From Oscillospiraceae bacterium (lineage in GTDB: Bacteria > Bacillota > Clostridia > Oscillospirales > Oscillospiraceae): 64,000 bases of DNA. Location of the stretch: assembly GCA_017405865.1 (NCBI GenBank), contig JAFQZN010000033.1, forward strand, positions 1 to 64,000. Direction: 5' to 3'. Under the pieces are notes generated by a model, which did no database searches, was not told the origin of the DNA, and saw only the letters and a list, made by a program, of their open reading frames with translations. The translations under genes were made by a program, and so were the position numbers. Shown piece after piece: positions 50,833 to 60,636 of this stretch. The stretch's first letter is position 1. The number at the start of each line of letters is the position of its first letter.

Positions 50833-51561
50833 ATGGTGCAGGAAACCTTTCAGTTATTCGGCATGACCTTCAAATTCTACGATTTATTCTTCGTAATTGG
50901 CTTCATCGGCGTGTTTTCCTATCTGCTGGCCGTGTGCAAAAAGTACGACATCAAAAAATGGAAAACCGTCGTCTTTACGATCCTCGTTTACGGCTCCTCC
51001 TTTGCCTGGATGTTCTTCCTCTACTGGGCGGATACGGGCTTCACTTCCTTCGGCGGAAACAATATCGTCCGCGTCTTCTGGTGGCTGGGCGTCTTTGTCT
51101 TCCCCGTTTCCCTGCTGCTGAAGGAGGATTACTTCAAGTGTCTGGACTTCGTCTCCCCCTGTCTGTGCATCAATCACGGCTTGGCGCATTTCGGCTGCCT
51201 CTTCCCGGGCTGCTGCCACGGCTATCAGTGCTCCTTCGGCTCGTTCAGCAACGAGGTCGGCTACGTTTGCTTCCCGACGCAGATCCTTGAAGCGGTCTTT
51301 GCCCTCGGCATCGCGGTCTTCATCTGGCTGCGCGAGCGCAGAAAGGGCTACGGAAAAGGGGTGGACGGTCTGTCCTTCCCGATCATGCTGATGCTCTTCG
51401 GGTATTCGAGATTCTTCTTTGAATTCCTGCGGGACAATGAAAAGCTGTTCCTCGGCATTTCCCAGCTTGCGCTTCACGCGCTGCTCAACGGCGTGATCGG
51501 CACCGTCGCATACTTCGTAATCAAAAAGAATTACACGAACAAGCAGGCAGCCAATCAGTAA
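50833..51561 (+). CDS. Divergent Lgt-like membrane protein (prolipoprotein diacylglyceryl transferase family)
   Basis: The 242-residue protein has six to seven transmembrane helices and the Lgt-like core HFGCLFPGCCHG then CFPTQILEAVF. A later GYSRFFFEFLRDNE resembles the Lgt RFxxExxR motif. In true Lgt the residue before the core Gly is an essential Arg (GRIG type); here it is His. The protein is also shorter at the N-terminus. It may be a paralogue that does not modify lipoproteins, or a variant enzyme. The many lipoproteins in the window need some Lgt in the genome. Confidence 0.75.
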   Translation: MVQETFQLFGMTFKFYDLFFVIGFIGVFSYLLAVCKKYDIKKWKTVVFTILVYGSSFAWMFFLYWADTGFTSFGGNNIVRVFWWLGVFVFPVSLLLKEDYFKCLDFVSPCLCINHGLAHFGCLFPGCCHGYQCSFGSFSNEVGYVCFPTQILEAVFALGIAVFIWLRERRKGYGKGVDGLSFPIMLMLFGYSRFFFEFLRDNEKLFLGISQLALHALLNGVIGTVAYFVIKKNYTNKQAANQ

Positions 51562-51583
51562 CGCTTTATATCGCCGTACCATG

Positions 51584-51618
51584 ATCGGGAGCGAAAAGTT
51601 TTCGCTCCCGATTTGTTT
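51584..51618 (+). terminator. Terminator after the Lgt-like gene
   Basis: A 14-bp stem (ATCGGGAGCGAAAA and its complement) is followed by TTGTTTTGTT. Confidence 0.88.
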
Positions 51619-51643
51619 TGTTCTCTGATTTTTGTTTTTTTAC

Positions 51644-51672
51644 TTGTAATACCCATAGGACTGTTGTATAAT
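51644..51672 (+). promoter_or_regulatory. Sigma-A promoter of asnA-asnS
   Basis: TTGTAA at 51644-51649 and TATAAT at 51667-51672 are separated by 17 nt. Confidence 0.7.
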
Positions 51673-51704
51673 ATACAGAAATCAACGAAAAGGAGGACAT
51701 CACA

Positions 51705-52721
51705 ATGAGCAAATGCAGTATCCCGACCGGCTATAAAAATCCGCTCTCCGTCTATGAGACGCAGTGCGCCATCGAGTTCATCAAGCACAATTTTCAGAAG
51801 AATCTGTGCCATGCGCTCAATTTGATGCGCGTATCCGCGCCGCTGTTTGTGGAGGAAGCGTCCGGTCTGAACGATAATCTGAACGGCTACGAGCGTCCCG
51901 TCTCATTTGACGTCCCCGACGTCGGTCTGGAGGCGGAGGTCGTACACTCGCTTGCAAAATGGAAGCGCTACGCCCTCTCGCGCTACGGCATCCGTCCCGG
52001 CAAAGGGCTGGTGACCGACATGAACGCCATCCGCCGCGACGAGATCGTAGACAATCTGCATTCCGTCTACGTCGATCAGTGGGACTGGGAGTCCGTTCTG
52101 ACGGAAGAGATGCGCAGTGAGGACTACCTCAAGACGACCGTGCAGCGGATCGTCAATGCGATCTACGTCACCGGCGAAACGCTGAAGATCGAATATCCGC
52201 AGATCACGACCCATGTGCCGCGCGAGGTGATCTTTGTCACCACGCAGGAGCTGGAGGACATGTTCCCCGGCCTGACCGAGGCTTCCGCCAAGGAAACCGC
52301 CTTCCACCGCCAGCACAAGGACAAGGCGGTTTTCCTCATGAAGATCGGCGGCAAGCTCCGCTCCGGCAGGCCGCACGACGGCCGCGCGCCGGACTATGAC
52401 GACTGGGAGCTGAACGGCGACATTCTGTTCTGGAATGACGTTTTGGATCGCTCCTTTGAGGTCTCCTCCATGGGCATCCGCGTCAGTCCGGAATCACTTG
52501 ACCGCCAGCTGACGCTTGCAAACTGCGACGATCGCCGCAGTCTCCCCTTCCACCGCGCGCTGTTAAACGGCGAGCTGCCGCTGACCATCGGCGGCGGCAT
52601 CGGACAGTCGCGTCTGTGCATGCTGCTCATAGGCTGCTGCCATATCGGCGAGGTCCAGTCGAGCGTATGGGATCAGGAAACCGCAGCCGCCTGCAAGGCC
52701 GCAGGCGTCATGCTGCTTTGA
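51705..52721 (+). CDS. asnA: Ammonia-dependent asparagine synthetase (aspartate-ammonia ligase)
   Basis: AsnA adenylates aspartate and lets ammonia attack to make asparagine. It is built on a class II tRNA-synthetase fold. The 338-residue protein has [21 protein letters not shown], the catalytic region [20 protein letters not shown] and the C-terminal [14 protein letters not shown], all of the family. A 16-bp gap to asnS suggests an operon linking asparagine supply to its tRNA charging. No T-box is seen in the short leader. Confidence 0.95.
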   Translation: MSKCSIPTGYKNPLSVYETQCAIEFIKHNFQKNLCHALNLMRVSAPLFVEEASGLNDNLNGYERPVSFDVPDVGLEAEVVHSLAKWKRYALSRYGIRPGKGLVTDMNAIRRDEIVDNLHSVYVDQWDWESVLTEEMRSEDYLKTTVQRIVNAIYVTGETLKIEYPQITTHVPREVIFVTTQELEDMFPGLTEASAKETAFHRQHKDKAVFLMKIGGKLRSGRPHDGRAPDYDDWELNGDILFWNDVLDRSFEVSSMGIRVSPESLDRQLTLANCDDRRSLPFHRALLNGELPLTIGGGIGQSRLCMLLIGCCHIGEVQSSVWDQETAAACKAAGVMLL

Positions 52722-52737
52722 AAAGAGAGGAAACACT

Positions 52738-54129
52738 ATGGAACTCATTGAACTTCGAGAACTCTATCAACATACAAAGGATTACGCAGGCAAGACCGTA
52801 ACTGTCGGCGGCTGGGTGCGCAACCGCCGCGCCTCGAAAAACTTCGGCTTTCTGATGATGTCGGACGGTACCTGCTTCCAGCAGGTGCAGGTCGTCATCA
52901 CGGACGCGCTTGCAAACTTCGCAGAGCTGGCGAAGATCAACATCGGCGCTGCCCTGATCATCACCGGCACGCTGGAGGAAACCCCCGACGCAAAGCAGCC
53001 CTTTGAGATCCAGGCAGACAGCGTCTGCGTGGAGGGTTCCTCCACGCCCGACTTCCCCATCCAGCCCAAGCGCCACACGCTGGAATACCTGCGCACCCTG
53101 ACGCATCTTCGTCCGCGCACCAACACCTTCCAGGCGGTCTTCCGCGTCCGTTCTCTTGCGGCATTCGCGATCCATAAGTTCTTCCAGGAGCGCGGCTTCG
53201 TCTACGTTCACACGCCGCTGATCACCGGCTCGGACTGCGAGGGCGCAGGCGAGATGTTCCAGGTCACGACGCTGGATCTTGCCGATCCTCCGCGCACCGA
53301 CGACGGCAAAATTGACTACAGCAAGGACTTCTTCAACAAGCAGACCAATCTGACCGTCTCCGGTCAGCTCAACGGCGAGACCTACGCTATGGCGTTCCGC
53401 AACATCTATACCTTCGGTCCGACCTTCCGCGCCGAAAACTCCAACACCACCCGCCATGCGGCGGAATTCTGGATGATTGAGCCGGAGATTGCCTTTGCAG
53501 ACCTCTCCGACGACATGCACCTGGCGGAGGATATGATCAAGTATATCATCGCCTACGTGCTGGAAAACGCGCCGGAGGAGATGAACTTCTTCAACCAGTT
53601 CGTCGACAAGGGGCTGCTCGACCGCCTGAACCATGTCATGAGCTCCGATTTCGGTCACGTCACCTATACGGAGGCAATCGAGCTTTTGCGGCCGCATAAC
53701 GATCAGTTTGAGTATCCTGTCCACTGGGGCAGCGACCTGCAGACCGAGCATGAGCGGTATCTGACTGAGGTTGTCTTTAAACGTCCCGTGTTTGTCACCG
53801 ACTATCCGAAAGAGATCAAGGCGTTCTATATGAAGCTCAACCCGGACGGCAAGACCGTCGCCGCGATGGACTGCCTCGTGCCCGGAATCGGCGAGATCAT
53901 CGGCGGCAGCCAGCGTGAGGACGATTATGACACGCTCCTCAACCGCATGCATGAGCTTGACCTGAAGCCGGAGGATTACAGCTTCTACCTTGACCTTCGG
54001 AAGTACGGTTCCGCGCGCCACGCGGGCTTCGGCCTCGGCTTCGAGCGCTGCGTGATGTATTTGACCGGCATGGGCAACATCCGCGACGTCATTCCCTTCC
54101 CGCGCACGGTCAACAACTGCGATTTATAA
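52738..54129 (+). CDS. asnS: Asparaginyl-tRNA synthetase
   Basis: The 463-residue protein has the N-terminal OB-fold anticodon-binding domain (about 15-105, [16 protein letters not shown]) and the class II core with [19 protein letters not shown] (motif 2 region). The C-terminal [15 protein letters not shown] is motif 3. It forms Asn-tRNA directly, so this organism need not rely only on the GatCAB route. It follows asnA. Confidence 0.96.
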   Translation: MELIELRELYQHTKDYAGKTVTVGGWVRNRRASKNFGFLMMSDGTCFQQVQVVITDALANFAELAKINIGAALIITGTLEETPDAKQPFEIQADSVCVEGSSTPDFPIQPKRHTLEYLRTLTHLRPRTNTFQAVFRVRSLAAFAIHKFFQERGFVYVHTPLITGSDCEGAGEMFQVTTLDLADPPRTDDGKIDYSKDFFNKQTNLTVSGQLNGETYAMAFRNIYTFGPTFRAENSNTTRHAAEFWMIEPEIAFADLSDDMHLAEDMIKYIIAYVLENAPEEMNFFNQFVDKGLLDRLNHVMSSDFGHVTYTEAIELLRPHNDQFEYPVHWGSDLQTEHERYLTEVVFKRPVFVTDYPKEIKAFYMKLNPDGKTVAAMDCLVPGIGEIIGGSQREDDYDTLLNRMHELDLKPEDYSFYLDLRKYGSARHAGFGLGFERCVMYLTGMGNIRDVIPFPRTVNNCDL

Positions 54130-54138
54130 ATATGATAC

Positions 54139-54182
54139 AAAATGACGGTGTTTCCGAATTGGAAAACACCGTCATTTTTTGT
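54139..54182 (+). terminator. Terminator after asnS
   Basis: AAAATGACGGTGTTT pairs with AACACCGTCATTTT over an inner TCC/GGA pairing, followed by a T run. Confidence 0.9.
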
Positions 54183-54286
54183 TACTCTTTTGCAGGAAAA
54201 CATGCGCGGATTTATGTCGAAAATTCGGTGTACGATACAACGGAAGTTGACCGTAAGAATAAGCATTTTTCGTGTGTCAAAATGAG

Positions 54287-54316
54287 TTATACACACTATG
54301 CACAACTTTTTGCACA
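54287..54316 (+). promoter_or_regulatory. Cluster of DnaA-box-like 9-mers
   Basis: TTATACACA at 54287-54295 and TTTTGCACA at 54308-54316 both fit the relaxed DnaA box TTWTNCACA. CTATGCACA at 54296-54304, directly adjoining the first, has one mismatch. All three point the same way. Confidence 0.45.
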
Positions 54317-54469
54317 GGGCGAAAGCCTTATGATTTGGGGCTTTGCACCGTATTTTCCGAAAATATCAAATGTGCGGCAAATGAATTTCTTTCCTTCGCG
54401 AAAGTTCGATTATAGTTTACATAAAAACAATTCCGTATTTCTTATAATTTGAACTTTTTCGACAGAAGA

Positions 54470-54498
54470 ATGCAGGATGCGACAGCGCACCCTGCATT
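54470..54498 (-). terminator. Hairpin after tsaD
   Basis: ATGCAGG-TGCG pairs with CGCA-CCTGCAT, each arm with one bulge, 11 bp beyond... the T run on the minus strand (ATTCTTCTG) is weak. Confidence 0.5.
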
Positions 54499-54508
54499 TC
54501 GTGTCAAT

Positions 54509-55525
54509 TTACACTTTTTCGCCTTCCATGGACTTCGTCGCATAGGCGTTGAGCGACTGATCCGCGATGTTTCCGGCGAGGAATTCATAGTAGCCCTGCG
54601 CGCCGATCATCGCAGCGTTATCGCCGCAGAGTGACAGCGGCGGCAGACACAGCCGCACGTTTTTTCTCTTGCAAAGCTGCGTCAGCTCGGCACGGATGCG
54701 GCTGTTCGCCGCAACGCCTCCCGCGACCGCGAGGGTCGTTCTGCCGGTCTGCTCCAGCGCAGCTTCTGCGCGCGGGATCAGCATCTCGCTGACCGCCCTC
54801 GAGAAGCTTGCGCAGAGGTCGTCAACGGCGATCTCCTCCCCCTTTTGCCGCGCATTATGGATCAGGTTCACCGCCGCAGTTTTGAGGCCGGAGAAGGACA
54901 GATCGAGCGGATTACCCGATAGCTTCGGGTGCGGCATGGGATAGCGTGTATCGTCGCCGCGCTGCGCCGCCATATCCAGAGCAGCGCCGCCGGGATACGG
55001 CATTGCAAGCATTCGCGCCACCTTGTCAAAGCATTCGCCCGCCGCGTCGTCGCGCGTTCCGCCGAGGTTTTCCATCGTCGTATAGTCCTTTACGTCCACA
55101 AACATCGTATGTCCCCCGGACACGACGAGGCACAGAAACGGAGGTTTCAGATCGGGATATGCAATATAGTTCGCGGCAATATGCCCGCGAATGTGATGGA
55201 CGGGAATCAGGGGTACGCCGAGCGCCAGCGCGGCTGCCTTGGCGAAGTTCACGCCGACCAGCAGCGCGCCGATCAGCCCCGGCGCATAGGTCACGGCGAC
55301 AGCGTCGATTTCCTGGCGCGTAACGCCGGCTTTTTTGAGCGCCTCCTCTGCAAGCGCATAAATCGCCTCGATGTGCTTTCTCGATGCGATCTCCGGCACC
55401 ACGCCGCCGTAAATGCGGTGCAGCGGCACCTGCGAGGCAATGCAGTCGGTCAGCACCTCCCTGCCGTCGCGCACGATTGCAACCGCAGTCTCGTCGCACG
55501 AGGATTCTACCGAAAGTATCAGCAT
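54509..55525 (-). CDS. tsaD: tRNA t6A37 threonylcarbamoyltransferase TsaD
   Basis: TsaD transfers the threonylcarbamoyl group to A37 of tRNA, using the product of the Sua5 gene at 46.8 kb. The 338-residue ASKHA-fold protein shows SVESSCDET at the start, the metal motif HHIRGH near residue 110, VSGGHT, AVAGGVAANSRIR, and SLCGDNAAMIG near the end. It follows rimI at one base, an order (rimI-tsaD) common in Firmicutes where tsaB also joins; tsaB and tsaE are not seen here. Confidence 0.96.
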   Translation of the reverse strand: MLILSVESSCDETAVAIVRDGREVLTDCIASQVPLHRIYGGVVPEIASRKHIEAIYALAEEALKKAGVTRQEIDAVAVTYAPGLIGALLVGVNFAKAAALALGVPLIPVHHIRGHIAANYIAYPDLKPPFLCLVVSGGHTMFVDVKDYTTMENLGGTRDDAAGECFDKVARMLAMPYPGGAALDMAAQRGDDTRYPMPHPKLSGNPLDLSFSGLKTAAVNLIHNARQKGEEIAVDDLCASFSRAVSEMLIPRAEAALEQTGRTTLAVAGGVAANSRIRAELTQLCKRKNVRLCLPPLSLCGDNAAMIGAQGYYEFLAGNIADQSLNAYATKSMEGEKV

Positions 55526-55526
55526 A

Positions 55527-55958
55527 TTACAGCTCCTTTCGCAGGATCAGAGCGTCCTCTGTTGGGTTTACATAATATTTCGGCCGTCTGCCGACCTGCA
55601 CAAAGCCGTGCCGCTTGTAGAGCGCGATCGCGGCGACGTTGGAGGGCCGAACCTCTAAAAACAGCGTTTCGATCCCCTCTCTGTGCAAAACGTCGGTCAT
55701 TGTGCAAAGCAGCCGAGCACCGATCCCCTGCCTGCGGCAGGCAGGACTGACCGCCAGATTCATCACGTCCGCCTCCGGCGGCACGGACTGCGCGCCGATA
55801 TATCCTGTCACGACGCCGTCTGTTTCATCCACGAGCCATGTGCTCAGCGGATTGCGCAGTTCTTCAGCGATCGACGCTTCGCTCCACGGATCGGAAAAGC
55901 ACTGCGTTTCCAGCGACGCTATCTGTTTGATATGATGCTCTCTCATCGGTACGATCAT
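55527..55958 (-). CDS. rimI: Ribosomal protein S18-alanine N-acetyltransferase
   Basis: The 143-residue GNAT protein shows the acetyl-CoA-binding pattern VSPACRRQGIGARLL near residue 72 and LEVRPSNVAAIALYKRHGF near 100, with the RRPKYY ending typical of RimI. It acetylates the N-terminal alanine of S18 in E. coli; the Firmicute substrate may differ. The ATG overlaps the polA stop, and tsaD follows immediately. Confidence 0.93.
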   Translation of the reverse strand: MIVPMREHHIKQIASLETQCFSDPWSEASIAEELRNPLSTWLVDETDGVVTGYIGAQSVPPEADVMNLAVSPACRRQGIGARLLCTMTDVLHREGIETLFLEVRPSNVAAIALYKRHGFVQVGRRPKYYVNPTEDALILRKEL

Positions 55959-58558
55959 TTGGCGTCATACCAGCTTTCTCCCATGTTTGCCTCGGCGATC
56001 AGCGGCACGGCGAGCTTTACAGCCTGCTCCATTGCCTCGGTGACGATGTCCATAACGCTCTGCGCCTCAAAGGCGGGGCATTCCACGATCAGCTCGTCGT
56101 GAACCTGCAGGATCAGCCTTGCCTGCAGCGCCTGCTCATTGAGCGCGTCGAAGACGCGCACCATGGCGAGCTTGATAATATCCGCCGCCGTCCCCTGCAC
56201 CGGCGTGTTGAGCGCGATGCGCTCGGCGCCGCTGCGGATGTTGAAATTGCTGTTCTTGATCTCCGGGATCAGCCTGCGGCGGTGGAAGATCGTCTCGACC
56301 CAGCCCTGTGAACGCGCTGTCTCGACGATATTCTTCATATAGGCGCGGACGCCGGAATACTTCGTCAGATAGTTTTCGATATACTGCTTCGCCTCGGCAC
56401 GGCTGACGCCGATGTCCTGCGCAAGTGAAAACTCCGAAATGCCGTAGACGATACCGAAATTGACCGCCTTGGCATGGCGGCGCATCAGCGGCGTGACCTC
56501 GGAGAGCGGCACGTTGAAGACCTGCGACGCAGTCACGCTGTGGAAGTCCTCCCCGCTGCGGAAGGCCGCCTGCATCTGCTTATCGTCCGCGATATGCGCC
56601 AAAACGCGCAGCTCGATCTGCGAGTAGTCCGCGTCGACGAACACCCAGCCGTCGCGCGGGACGAACATCTTCCGAATCTCGCTGCCGAGCTCCGTGCGCA
56701 CCGGGATATTCTGCAGATTCGGCTCGGTCGAGGACAGTCTGCCCGTCGCGGTCACGGTATTCTGGAAGGTCGTGTGGATCCTGCCGTCGGCGGCAATTTC
56801 CTTTTGCAGGCCGTCTGCATAGGTCGATTTCAGCTTCGTCAGCATGCGGTAGTCCATGACCGCCTGCACCACGGGATGCTTGTCCTTCAGCGCCTCCAGC
56901 ACGTCCGCGTTGGTGGAATAGCCGCTCTTGGTCTTTTTGATCACCGGAAGCTGCAGCTTCTCAAACAGCAGCTCGCCGAGCTGCCGCGTGGAGTTGATGT
57001 TGAATTCGCCTTCTGCGTAGCCGTAGATCAGCTTTTCACAGGCGTCGATCCGCTCGGCAAGCATCGCGCCGAAGGAGGAAAGTGCCTCCCGGTCGACCAG
57101 AACGCCGTCCTGCTCCATATTGGAAAGCACGCGGCACAGCGGCAGCTCCACGTCGAAATACAACTGCTCACATTGGTGATCGCGCAGCTCGCCTAGCAGG
57201 AGCGGATGCAGCGCGGCAGTTGCCGACGCCTCGCTCAACAAAGTTGTCCGCAAATCCTCCGTTTCAGGGACCATGGCGTGGGCATACTGCGAAAAGACGC
57301 CGCCGAGCTCATAGCTGCCGCGCGTCGCATCGAGCAGATATGCCGCGACCTCGGTATCGAAAACGATTCCCTCTGCGTCGATGCCGCGCTGTAACAGGTC
57401 GTGCAGCAGCTTTTTTGCGCCGTGGACGATCAAACGGATTTTCCCCGAGAAGATACGCTCCAATACCGTTTGGTACGCTTCGCCTAACGTATTGCGCTCA
57501 AAAAACGCCGCGATATTGCCGCCGTCCGCCGCAAGTGCAGAAAGATCGCCGTTCGCGGCAAGCGCGACGGTTTCGCATTTTTCAAGGGCAGCAATGCAGG
57601 CCTCCGCCGCCTCCCACGTGTCCGGCGCTTCCGCCGTGACCTCGCAGACAAACTCCGCCTGCTCTTCCTCCGGCTGTTCAAACGCCGCAGAGCGCAGGCC
57701 GTAGCGGTCGATCAGCTTCTGGAATTCCAGACGGAGGAACAGATCGTACAGCTCCCTGCGCTTCGGCTCGCGCACGGGGTTATTCTCCGGTGTGAAGTCG
57801 ATCGGCGCGTTCTTGCGGATCGTCGCAAGGTCGTAGGACAGATAGGCTGATTCCTTGCCGTTTTGCAGCTTCTCAAACAGCTTGCCCTTCATATTTTCGG
57901 GCGTCAGATTCTCATACACGCCGTCCAGCGTACCGTATTTTTTGAGCAGGTCGCTCGCTGTCTTCGGTCCGACGCCGGCAACGCCCGGAATGTTGTCCGA
58001 GCTGTCGCCCATCAGCGCCTTGAGATCAATCAGCCGCAGCGGTTCCAAGCCGTATTCCTCGCGGAATACCTCCGGCGTATAGTTCGTCGTTTCGGTCTTG
58101 CCGCCCTGCGTGCGGACTAATTTGACGGTCACGCTGTCGCTGACAAGCTGCAAGCTGTCGCGGTCGCCCGTCAGGATCACGCAGTCCCAGCCGGACTGGG
58201 TGCATTTTTCCGCGACCGTGCCGATGACGTCGTCCGCTTCCCAGCCCTGACATTCGTAGATCGGGATATTCATGGCGTAAAGGACTTCCTTCATGACCGG
58301 CATCTGCACGGCAAGCTCCTCCGGCATTCCGTGACGGGTCGCCTTATAGCCCTCATACTGCAGATGGCGGAAGGTCGGGCCGTGCAGGTCGAAGGCGACG
58401 CACAGCGCGTCGGGCTTTTCCTCCGCCGTCACCCGCTGCAGGATATTCAGGAAGCCGAAGATCGCGTTGGTATAGAGTCCGTCCCGGGTCGTTAAGGGAC
58501 GGACGCCGTAAAATGCGCGATTGATGACGCTGTTGCCATCCAAAATCATCAGCTTCAT
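55955..58558 (-). CDS. polA: DNA polymerase I
   Basis: The 867-residue protein has an N-terminal 5-3 exonuclease domain (about 1-290, with LMGDSSDNIPGV), a middle 3-5 exonuclease-like domain, and the polymerase domain (about 460-867). The polymerase shows motif A DADYSQIELR, motif B KAVNFGIVYG and motif C QVHDELIVE. The middle domain lacks the catalytic Asp-x-Glu (it reads LSALAADGG), so proofreading is probably lost, as in B. subtilis and Taq. The ATG at 58558 has GGAGG nine bases upstream; an ATG 30 bases earlier would overlap cysS. Confidence 0.96.
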   Translation of the reverse strand: MKLMILDGNSVINRAFYGVRPLTTRDGLYTNAIFGFLNILQRVTAEEKPDALCVAFDLHGPTFRHLQYEGYKATRHGMPEELAVQMPVMKEVLYAMNIPIYECQGWEADDVIGTVAEKCTQSGWDCVILTGDRDSLQLVSDSVTVKLVRTQGGKTETTNYTPEVFREEYGLEPLRLIDLKALMGDSSDNIPGVAGVGPKTASDLLKKYGTLDGVYENLTPENMKGKLFEKLQNGKESAYLSYDLATIRKNAPIDFTPENNPVREPKRRELYDLFLRLEFQKLIDRYGLRSAAFEQPEEEQAEFVCEVTAEAPDTWEAAEACIAALEKCETVALAANGDLSALAADGGNIAAFFERNTLGEAYQTVLERIFSGKIRLIVHGAKKLLHDLLQRGIDAEGIVFDTEVAAYLLDATRGSYELGGVFSQYAHAMVPETEDLRTTLLSEASATAALHPLLLGELRDHQCEQLYFDVELPLCRVLSNMEQDGVLVDREALSSFGAMLAERIDACEKLIYGYAEGEFNINSTRQLGELLFEKLQLPVIKKTKSGYSTNADVLEALKDKHPVVQAVMDYRMLTKLKSTYADGLQKEIAADGRIHTTFQNTVTATGRLSSTEPNLQNIPVRTELGSEIRKMFVPRDGWVFVDADYSQIELRVLAHIADDKQMQAAFRSGEDFHSVTASQVFNVPLSEVTPLMRRHAKAVNFGIVYGISEFSLAQDIGVSRAEAKQYIENYLTKYSGVRAYMKNIVETARSQGWVETIFHRRRLIPEIKNSNFNIRSGAERIALNTPVQGTAADIIKLAMVRVFDALNEQALQARLILQVHDELIVECPAFEAQSVMDIVTEAMEQAVKLAVPLIAEANMGESWYDAK

Positions 58559-58572
58559 CGTCTTGCCTCCGT

Positions 58573-59985
58573 TCAGATCCTTTTCCATTTTGCGCCCTGC
58601 GGCGTGTCGATGATCTCGATGCCCTGCGTCTTGAGCTCGTCGCGGATGCGGTCGGCCTCCGCCCAGTTTTTCGCTTTTTTCGCCTCGGCGCGGGCGGCAA
58701 CCAGCGCGTCGATCGCCGGATCGGAGCCGTATTCCTCCTGCGGCTGCTGCGCGCGGAGCTTCTGCGCCGCTTCGATCAAATTCAGTCCGAGAACAGTATC
58801 GAAATCCTTGATCGCAGCCAGCTTGGTGGCGTCGTTCGTCTTCGCCTTGAGCGCGTCGTAGAGCGCGGTCACGGCGAGCGAGGTGTTGAGGTCGCCGTTG
58901 AGCGCGGTCTCAAAGCGCTGCTTCAGGGCGGCAAACGCTTCCCTGTCCACCTCGCCCTTGTCCTCCAGCGCGGCAATCCGCGCGATCAGCTTCTGATAGG
59001 TCACTGCAGCGTTATCGAGGTTTTCCCACGTAAAGACGAGGTTCCGGCGATAATGGCTCTGCAGGCAGAACAGGCGGTAGACCAGCGGATCATAGCCCTT
59101 TTCCTCCAGCAGGGACACCGTCAGGAATTCGCCCTTGGATTTGGACATTTTCCCGTCCGAGGTGTTCAGGTGGTGGACGTGAAACCAGTAATTGCACCAT
59201 TTATGGCCGAGATAGGCTTCAGACTGGGCGATCTCATTCGTGTGATGCGGGAAGGCGTTGTCGATGCCGCCGCAGTGGATGTCCATATCCTCTCCCAAAT
59301 GCTTCATGCTGATGCAGGAGCATTCAATATGCCAGCCGGGATAGCCGACGCCCCACGGAGAATCCCATTTGAGCGCCTGGTCTTCAAACTTGGACTTGGT
59401 GAACCAGAGGACAAAGTCGTTCTTACTGCGCTTGTTCTCGTCCTCCTCCACGCCCTCGCGGACGCCGACCTCAAGATCCTCCTCGTTGTGGTCGTTGAAA
59501 ACGTAGTATTTTTCCAGCTTGGAGGTGTCAAAGTAGACGTTTCCGCCGGCAAAATAGGCGTAGCCCTTGTCCAGCAGGGTCTGCACCATGTGGATGTATT
59601 CGGGAATGCAGTTGGTCGCAGGCTCGACCACGTCCGGTCTTTTGATATTGAGCTTTCTGCAGTCTTCAAAGAAGGCGTCCGTATAGAACTTCGCAATCTC
59701 CATGACCGTCTTATGCTCGCGCTTCGCGCCCTTGAGCATCTTATCCTCGCCGGTATCGGCGTCGGAGGCAAGATGACCGACGTCGGTGATATTCATAACG
59801 CGCTTGACGTTATAGCCGAGGTAACGCAGGCTCTTTTCCAGCACGTCCTCCATGATATAGCTGCGCAGATTGCCGATATGCGCAAAATGGTAGACGGTCG
59901 GACCGCAGGTATACATTTTCACGATGCCCTCATGATTCGGCGTGAAGAGCTCCTTTTTATGGGTCAGAGAATTATAGAGATACAT
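58573..59985 (-). CDS. cysS: Cysteinyl-tRNA synthetase
   Basis: The 470-residue class I enzyme has CGPTVYHFAHIGNLRSY (zinc Cys and the HIGH-like HIGN), the GWHIECS zinc region, HCGGIDNAFPHHTNE and KMSKSKGE near residue 268. The C-terminal anticodon domain is complete. It follows cysE directly without a gap, so cysteine synthesis and charging are coupled, and both lie downstream of the Cys-type T-box. Confidence 0.97.
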   Translation of the reverse strand: MYLYNSLTHKKELFTPNHEGIVKMYTCGPTVYHFAHIGNLRSYIMEDVLEKSLRYLGYNVKRVMNITDVGHLASDADTGEDKMLKGAKREHKTVMEIAKFYTDAFFEDCRKLNIKRPDVVEPATNCIPEYIHMVQTLLDKGYAYFAGGNVYFDTSKLEKYYVFNDHNEEDLEVGVREGVEEDENKRSKNDFVLWFTKSKFEDQALKWDSPWGVGYPGWHIECSCISMKHLGEDMDIHCGGIDNAFPHHTNEIAQSEAYLGHKWCNYWFHVHHLNTSDGKMSKSKGEFLTVSLLEEKGYDPLVYRLFCLQSHYRRNLVFTWENLDNAAVTYQKLIARIAALEDKGEVDREAFAALKQRFETALNGDLNTSLAVTALYDALKAKTNDATKLAAIKDFDTVLGLNLIEAAQKLRAQQPQEEYGSDPAIDALVAARAEAKKAKNWAEADRIRDELKTQGIEIIDTPQGAKWKRI

Positions 59986-60597
59986 TCATTTTTCCTCCAG
60001 TTGTTTTTCCAGCGCAGCGATGCGCTCCTTCAGTGCGTTGATCTCGATCGCCACCGGGTCGGGCGTGTGGATGTGGTCGAGCTTTTCGCCCTCCATGCGG
60101 ACGATGTGACCGGGAATGCCGACGACGGTGCAGTTCGGCGGCACTTCGCGCAGCACGACGGAGTTTGCCGCGATCTTGCTGTTGTCTCCCACCTTGAACG
60201 GCCCCAAAACCTTTGCGCCGGAGCCGACCATGACGTTGTTGCCGATCGTCGGGTGGCGTTTTCCGTGGCTGATGCCGGTGCCGCCGAGCGTCGCGCCCTG
60301 ATAGATCAGGCAGTCGTCGCCGATCTCAACGGTCTCGCCGATCACGACGCCGTTGCCGTGGTCGATGACGAGGCGCCGCCCGATCTTCGCGCCGGGGTGG
60401 ATCTCGATGCCGGTATGCTTGCGCGACCGCTGTGAGATCCAGCGGCCAATGAATTTCATACGGTGCGTATAAAACCAGTGCGCAATGCGGTAACTGATCA
60501 TCGCACGGATGCCGCTGTAGAGCAGGAAGATCTCCCAGCCGCTTCGCGCGGCAGGGTCGTTTTTCTGATAAGCACGGATCGTTTCGGCTAAACGCAT
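59986..60597 (-). CDS. cysE: Serine O-acetyltransferase
   Basis: CysE makes O-acetylserine, the carbon precursor of cysteine. The 203-residue protein is the short Gram-positive form: an N-terminal helical region, then left-handed beta-helix hexapeptide repeats (GIEIHPGAKIG, IDHGNGVVIG, YQGATLGGTG) and a coiled-coil tail (ERIAALEKQLEEK). AGGGA precedes the ATG. The cysE-cysS order is typical, but here a lipoprotein gene lies between them and the T-box. Confidence 0.96.
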   Translation of the reverse strand: MRLAETIRAYQKNDPAARSGWEIFLLYSGIRAMISYRIAHWFYTHRMKFIGRWISQRSRKHTGIEIHPGAKIGRRLVIDHGNGVVIGETVEIGDDCLIYQGATLGGTGISHGKRHPTIGNNVMVGSGAKVLGPFKVGDNSKIAANSVVLREVPPNCTVVGIPGHIVRMEGEKLDHIHTPDPVAIEINALKERIAALEKQLEEK

Positions 60598-60636
60598 ATA
60601 ATCCCTCCAAAAATCAGCGTTGGATCGGCGCAGGTG

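Larger units (their letters stand above)
54183..54508. other. AT-rich gap between convergent genes
   Basis: This 326-bp gap is much richer in A and T than its surroundings. It holds the DnaA-box-like cluster listed separately and a hairpin at 54470-54498 that can end tsaD transcription. No convincing gene is present. Confidence 0.7.

Noticed and set aside
54132..54452. Plus-strand frame of 106 codons in the AT-rich gap after asnS
   Set aside because: It starts inside the terminator, has no ribosome site and codon use unlike the neighbours.
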